Part shown: positions 43,447 through 45,918 of the stretch, piece by piece
Layout: every line of letters starts with the position of its first letter
Numbering within the stretch: the first letter of the stretch is position 1
Source of the DNA: Flavobacteriaceae bacterium
GTDB taxonomy: Bacteria > Bacteroidota > Bacteroidia > Flavobacteriales > Flavobacteriaceae
DNA: 45,918 nt
Direction of reading: 5' to 3'
Assembly: GCA_024643425.1 (NCBI GenBank)
Contig: JAHEMY010000008.1
Coordinates: forward strand, 1 to 45,918
Made by a program: the position numbers and the translations under genes
The notes under the pieces: model-generated
What the model saw: the letters and a program-made list of their open reading frames with translations, nothing else
What the model was told of the DNA's origin: nothing
Database searches by the model: none

Positions 43447-43851
43447 TTATTTTTTAAACAACAATTGCAAAGTACCTAAGATAGCCAATTCACTTTTATT
43501 TTTTCCCGCAAAAGCACCTGCGATGGAGTGTGCAGTTTTTAAGATAAGTTTTTTATGGTTTTCGGTAAACATGCTTTTGTGCGTTTTATAAAACTTGCGG
43601 AAGTTGTTGAAGCACTGTTCACCATCTAGACTTTCATAATCCAACCAATCAAAAATAATTTCCATTTGATGCGCGCCTTCTGCACCAAATTCGTCGGTTA
43701 CCTCGTCCAGTCCCTTCCATTCCGATTGAATCATATTTTTTAATCGTTCGAATTCGCTTTTACGCACTACATTATCCGCCGCGGCAACCGCATAGAATAA
43801 TTCTCCGGTTTTTTGATAAAAGCTCAAAGAAGGTGGTTGAGAAGGATTCAT
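43447..43851 (-). CDS. TerB-like (DjlA-type) helical protein
   Basis: A 134-residue cytosolic helical protein. LFYAVAAADNVVRKSEFERLKNMI near residue 18 looks like the first helices of TerB, with the acidic position that could bind a metal. The rest (FGAEGAHQMEIIFDWLDYES) is less typical. TerB domains occur in stress and tellurite loci, but nothing else of that kind is present here. It heads the probable trxA-deoC transcript. Confidence 0.65.
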   Translation of the reverse strand: MNPSQPPSLSFYQKTGELFYAVAAADNVVRKSEFERLKNMIQSEWKGLDEVTDEFGAEGAHQMEIIFDWLDYESLDGEQCFNNFRKFYKTHKSMFTENHKKLILKTAHSIAGAFAGKNKSELAILGTLQLLFKK

Positions 43852-43939
43852 GATTCAACTTTTTGGTGATTTAAAATTACGAGATGTTGAATTTGACAAC
43901 TATGATATATATCAGTCTGTATAGTGTTGCAAAAAATCT

Positions 43940-43947
43940 TATTTTTG
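43940..43947 (+). promoter_or_regulatory. Putative -7 box abutting the sensor-kinase start
   Basis: TATTTTTG ends one base before the ATG at 43949, with a poor -33 element (TCTG) 20 bases upstream. If used, the kinase message would be leaderless or nearly so. There is no Shine-Dalgarno-like sequence in front of the ATG. Confidence 0.3.
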
Positions 43948-43948
43948 A

Positions 43949-45178
43949 ATGATGGATAAATTCAAAAAGGAATGGCCGATTTTTGATCTTCTCACCGAAA
44001 CTATCTCAGAAGGCATTCTCATTATAAATCGAGCACAAAAAATTGTCGCAGTGAACGAAACGCTGTGTCAGTTGTTTGGTTATACCCAAGAAGAATTGGT
44101 AGGGCAACCTTTGGACATGCTCGTTCCTACAAAATACCATCACAACCATGCTAGCCATGTATCGGGCTTTATGGAGAAATCCAACAAGCGCATTATGGGT
44201 CAGGGAAGAGAGCTTAATGGAAAGCGAAAAGACGACTCCTTGTTTCCCCTGGAGGTAGGACTAAAACCTTTTGAAGTAAATGGAGGGCATTTTGTATTAG
44301 GTTTGGTAATCGATATCAGTTTGCGTGTCCATAAGGAACGGGAAATGAAAAACATGAACTTAGAACTTGAACGAAAGGTGGAGGAACGAACGGAAGCATT
44401 GAGAGAAAGTATTTCATCCCTAGAGATGGAAATAGAACGTCGAAGACTGGCCGAGAATAAAATTAAAGCATCCTTGCGTAAAGAGCGCGAATTGAATGAA
44501 TTAAAGACCAAGTTTTTATCTTTGGTTTCCCATGAATTTAAAACGCCATTAAGCGGTATTTTAACTTCTTCTACCTTAATTGGAAAATACACAAAAGAGG
44601 ATCAACAAGCGAAACGAGAAAAACACATCCATACCATAACGAGTAAAGTAAAATTTTTAAACAATATTCTAGACGATTTCTTATCGATAGAACGTTTAGA
44701 GACAGGGAAAGTGAATTATAAAGTCAATAAGTTTCCTTTAAGTAAGGTGATTAATGAAGTAATTTACAATGCTAACATGCTTTTGAAAGAGGGTCAGAAA
44801 ATTAACTATCCGGAGCGGGTAGATGAATTTGAACTCACCTTCGATGAGAAAGTATTGGAATTGGTTTTAAATAATTTGGTAAATAATGCCATTAAATATG
44901 CTCCGGAACACACTGAAATAGATATTATTGTAGATGAACATGAGGGCATGCTTCAAATAAAAGTGAAGGATAAGGGCATCGGAATCCCGGAAAAAGAACA
45001 AAAATTTATTTTCAATCGTTATTTTAGAGCCGAAAATGCCCTATTAAATCAGGGAACCGGTATTGGACTGAATATAGCTAAAAGTCATTTAAAAAACCTC
45101 GGAGGTACGATTACCTTTGAAAGTGAGCAAGATGAAGGAAGTGTTTTTATTGCTCATATCCCATTACAACCTAATTAA
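43949..45178 (+). CDS. Cytosolic PAS-domain sensor histidine kinase
   Basis: A 409-residue kinase with no membrane segment. A PAS domain (about 12-125; NETLCQLFGYTQEELVG, GKRKDDSLFPLEVGL) is followed by a coiled coil (125-185). The HisKA domain has the phosphorylated His195 (SLVSHEFKTPLSG), and the HATPase domain (about 290-405) shows NNLVNNAIKYAP, DKGIGIP and GTGIGLNIA. It should sense an internal signal through PAS; no cofactor-binding residue can be assigned. The next gene, 2 bases on, encodes a response regulator, its likely partner. Confidence 0.92.
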   Translation: MMDKFKKEWPIFDLLTETISEGILIINRAQKIVAVNETLCQLFGYTQEELVGQPLDMLVPTKYHHNHASHVSGFMEKSNKRIMGQGRELNGKRKDDSLFPLEVGLKPFEVNGGHFVLGLVIDISLRVHKEREMKNMNLELERKVEERTEALRESISSLEMEIERRRLAENKIKASLRKERELNELKTKFLSLVSHEFKTPLSGILTSSTLIGKYTKEDQQAKREKHIHTITSKVKFLNNILDDFLSIERLETGKVNYKVNKFPLSKVINEVIYNANMLLKEGQKINYPERVDEFELTFDEKVLELVLNNLVNNAIKYAPEHTEIDIIVDEHEGMLQIKVKDKGIGIPEKEQKFIFNRYFRAENALLNQGTGIGLNIAKSHLKNLGGTITFESEQDEGSVFIAHIPLQPN

Positions 45179-45180
45179 AC

Positions 45181-45918
45181 ATGAAAACGATTCTTTTAAT
45201 TGAAGACGACATCGCGTTACGAGAGAACACAGCAGAACTCTTGGAATTATCCGGATATAATGTAATAACAGCACCTAATGGTAAAATTGGCATTGAAAAA
45301 GCAAAGTCTTTATTGCCAAATTTGATTATTTGCGACATTATGATGCCCGAAGTTGACGGGTATGGCGTACTGGATGCATTGTCTCACGATACATCGACAA
45401 AGCATATTCCGTTTATCTACTTATCAGCGAAAACCGAACATAAGGAAATTAGAAAAGGGATGGATTTGGGAGCCGATGATTACCTAACAAAGCCTTACGA
45501 AGAAGAAGAATTACTCAGTGCTATCGAAAGTAGATTGGCAAAACTGATGCTGTTAAGTGAAATGGGAGCTGCACCATTTTCAATGGAAATGGAAGAAAAG
45601 CAGAATGAATTGCGGGATCTAAATGAGTTAAAAAATTTCTTTGATGACAATGGTGAAATTTTAAATTTTGATAAGGGGTCGATAATTTATGAAGAGGGAC
45701 AGCATTCCAATAAAGTATATCTTATTCTGAAAGGAATCGTGAAAACCCATAAGATGGATGAAAATGGCAAAGAGCTCATCACAGAATTATATCAACCAGA
45801 TCAGTTTTTAGGGTTTACATCGTTCGACGAGCGTATTCCCTATCAGGAGTCGGCTACTGCGGTAGAGCCCGTTGAATTGGCGGCCATTTTAAAGCACGAT
45901 TTAAAGGAAGTCCTAGGT
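45181..45918 (+). CDS. Response regulator fused to CRP/FNR-type cNMP-binding domain (partial)
   Basis: The start is at 45181 and 246 codons lie in the window; the gene runs past its end. The receiver domain (about 1-125) has Asp9 and Asp10 (IEDD), phosphoacceptor Asp52 (CDIMMPEVDG), Ser82 (YLSAKT) and Lys104 (LTKPY). From about 150 a cyclic-nucleotide-binding fold begins (FDKGSIIYEEGQHSNKVYLI, then GIVKTHKMDENGKELITELY, then FLGFTSF). The expected HTH DNA-binding domain would lie beyond the window. With the kinase upstream it forms a two-component pair in which phosphorylation replaces or joins effector binding. Whether it binds cyclic nucleotide is doubtful; many CRP/FNR relatives do not. 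Confidence 0.9.
   Translation, partial: MKTILLIEDDIALRENTAELLELSGYNVITAPNGKIGIEKAKSLLPNLIICDIMMPEVDGYGVLDALSHDTSTKHIPFIYLSAKTEHKEIRKGMDLGADDYLTKPYEEEELLSAIESRLAKLMLLSEMGAAPFSMEMEEKQNELRDLNELKNFFDDNGEILNFDKGSIIYEEGQHSNKVYLILKGIVKTHKMDENGKELITELYQPDQFLGFTSFDERIPYQESATAVEPVELAAILKHDLKEVLG

Noticed and set aside
43447-43851. Tellurite-resistance role for the TerB-like protein
   Set aside because: No other ter genes are nearby; TerB-like domains have broader use.
1-45918. Search for mobile elements, CRISPR arrays, rRNA, tRNA and toxin-antitoxin pairs
   Set aside because: No transposase, integrase, regular spaced repeats, rRNA or tRNA signature was found.

Overview
The window looks like chromosomal DNA of a marine-type member of the Flavobacteriaceae (Bacteroidota). 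The evidence is low G+C content, type IX secretion (T9SS) C-terminal sorting domains on four secreted proteins, promoters of the Bacteroidota form TTTG-N19-TAnnTTTG, cysteine-free (type B) ribosomal protein L31, a GlmU-like protein of the Bacteroidota family, and lipoproteins and β-barrels typical of the phylum. I see no insertion sequence, phage gene, CRISPR array, rRNA or tRNA. This is mostly core genome with a few accessory islands.

Layout. 1-3.7 kb: purL on the minus strand. 3.9-9.9 kb: two tandem paralogous, roughly 975-residue secreted proteins (CARDB-like, GEVED and T9SS sorting domains), each followed by an almost identical terminator. 9.9-13.7 kb: an RsmB/NOP rRNA methyltransferase, a β-propeller lipoprotein, and a coupled ECF sigma / anti-sigma / Spy-like operon. 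13.75-14.22 kb: a gene-free stretch holding what I read as two tandem homologous small RNAs of about 88 nt. 14.2-19.3 kb: a minus-strand cell-envelope operon (DUF4199 membrane protein, GT2 glycosyltransferase, phosphohexomutase, MsbA-like ABC exporter). 19.4-29.1 kb: housekeeping genes (L31, GlmU-like, a peptide-binding lipoprotein, MtaB, GNAT, pirin, hydrolase, lytic transglycosylase, small TauE, a cysteine-less thioredoxin-like protein, a TPR protein, L34). 29.2-32.0 kb: carB without its allosteric domain.

32.1-35.9 kb is a compact surface redox cluster: c-type haem lipoprotein, YceI, OB-fold protein, DUF5777 β-barrel, a T9SS-exported cupredoxin and another T9SS protein. 35.9-42.5 kb carries rmuC and a complete vitamin B12 uptake locus: btuFCD on one strand and, diverging from it, a cobalamin riboswitch in front of the TonB-dependent receptor btuB. 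42.5-45.9 kb has deoC, trxA and a TerB-like gene, then a cytosolic PAS histidine kinase and its partner, a receiver fused to a CRP-type cNMP-binding domain that runs off the window end.

The most novel-looking item is the tandem small-RNA pair at about 13.90-14.22 kb. Both share a 5' CTTATGTAT, a first hairpin exposing CCCCAA and a terminator hairpin. The terminator loop of the first is complementary to C-rich loops in both RNAs. Gene functions are inferred from recognised motifs only; no database search was possible.
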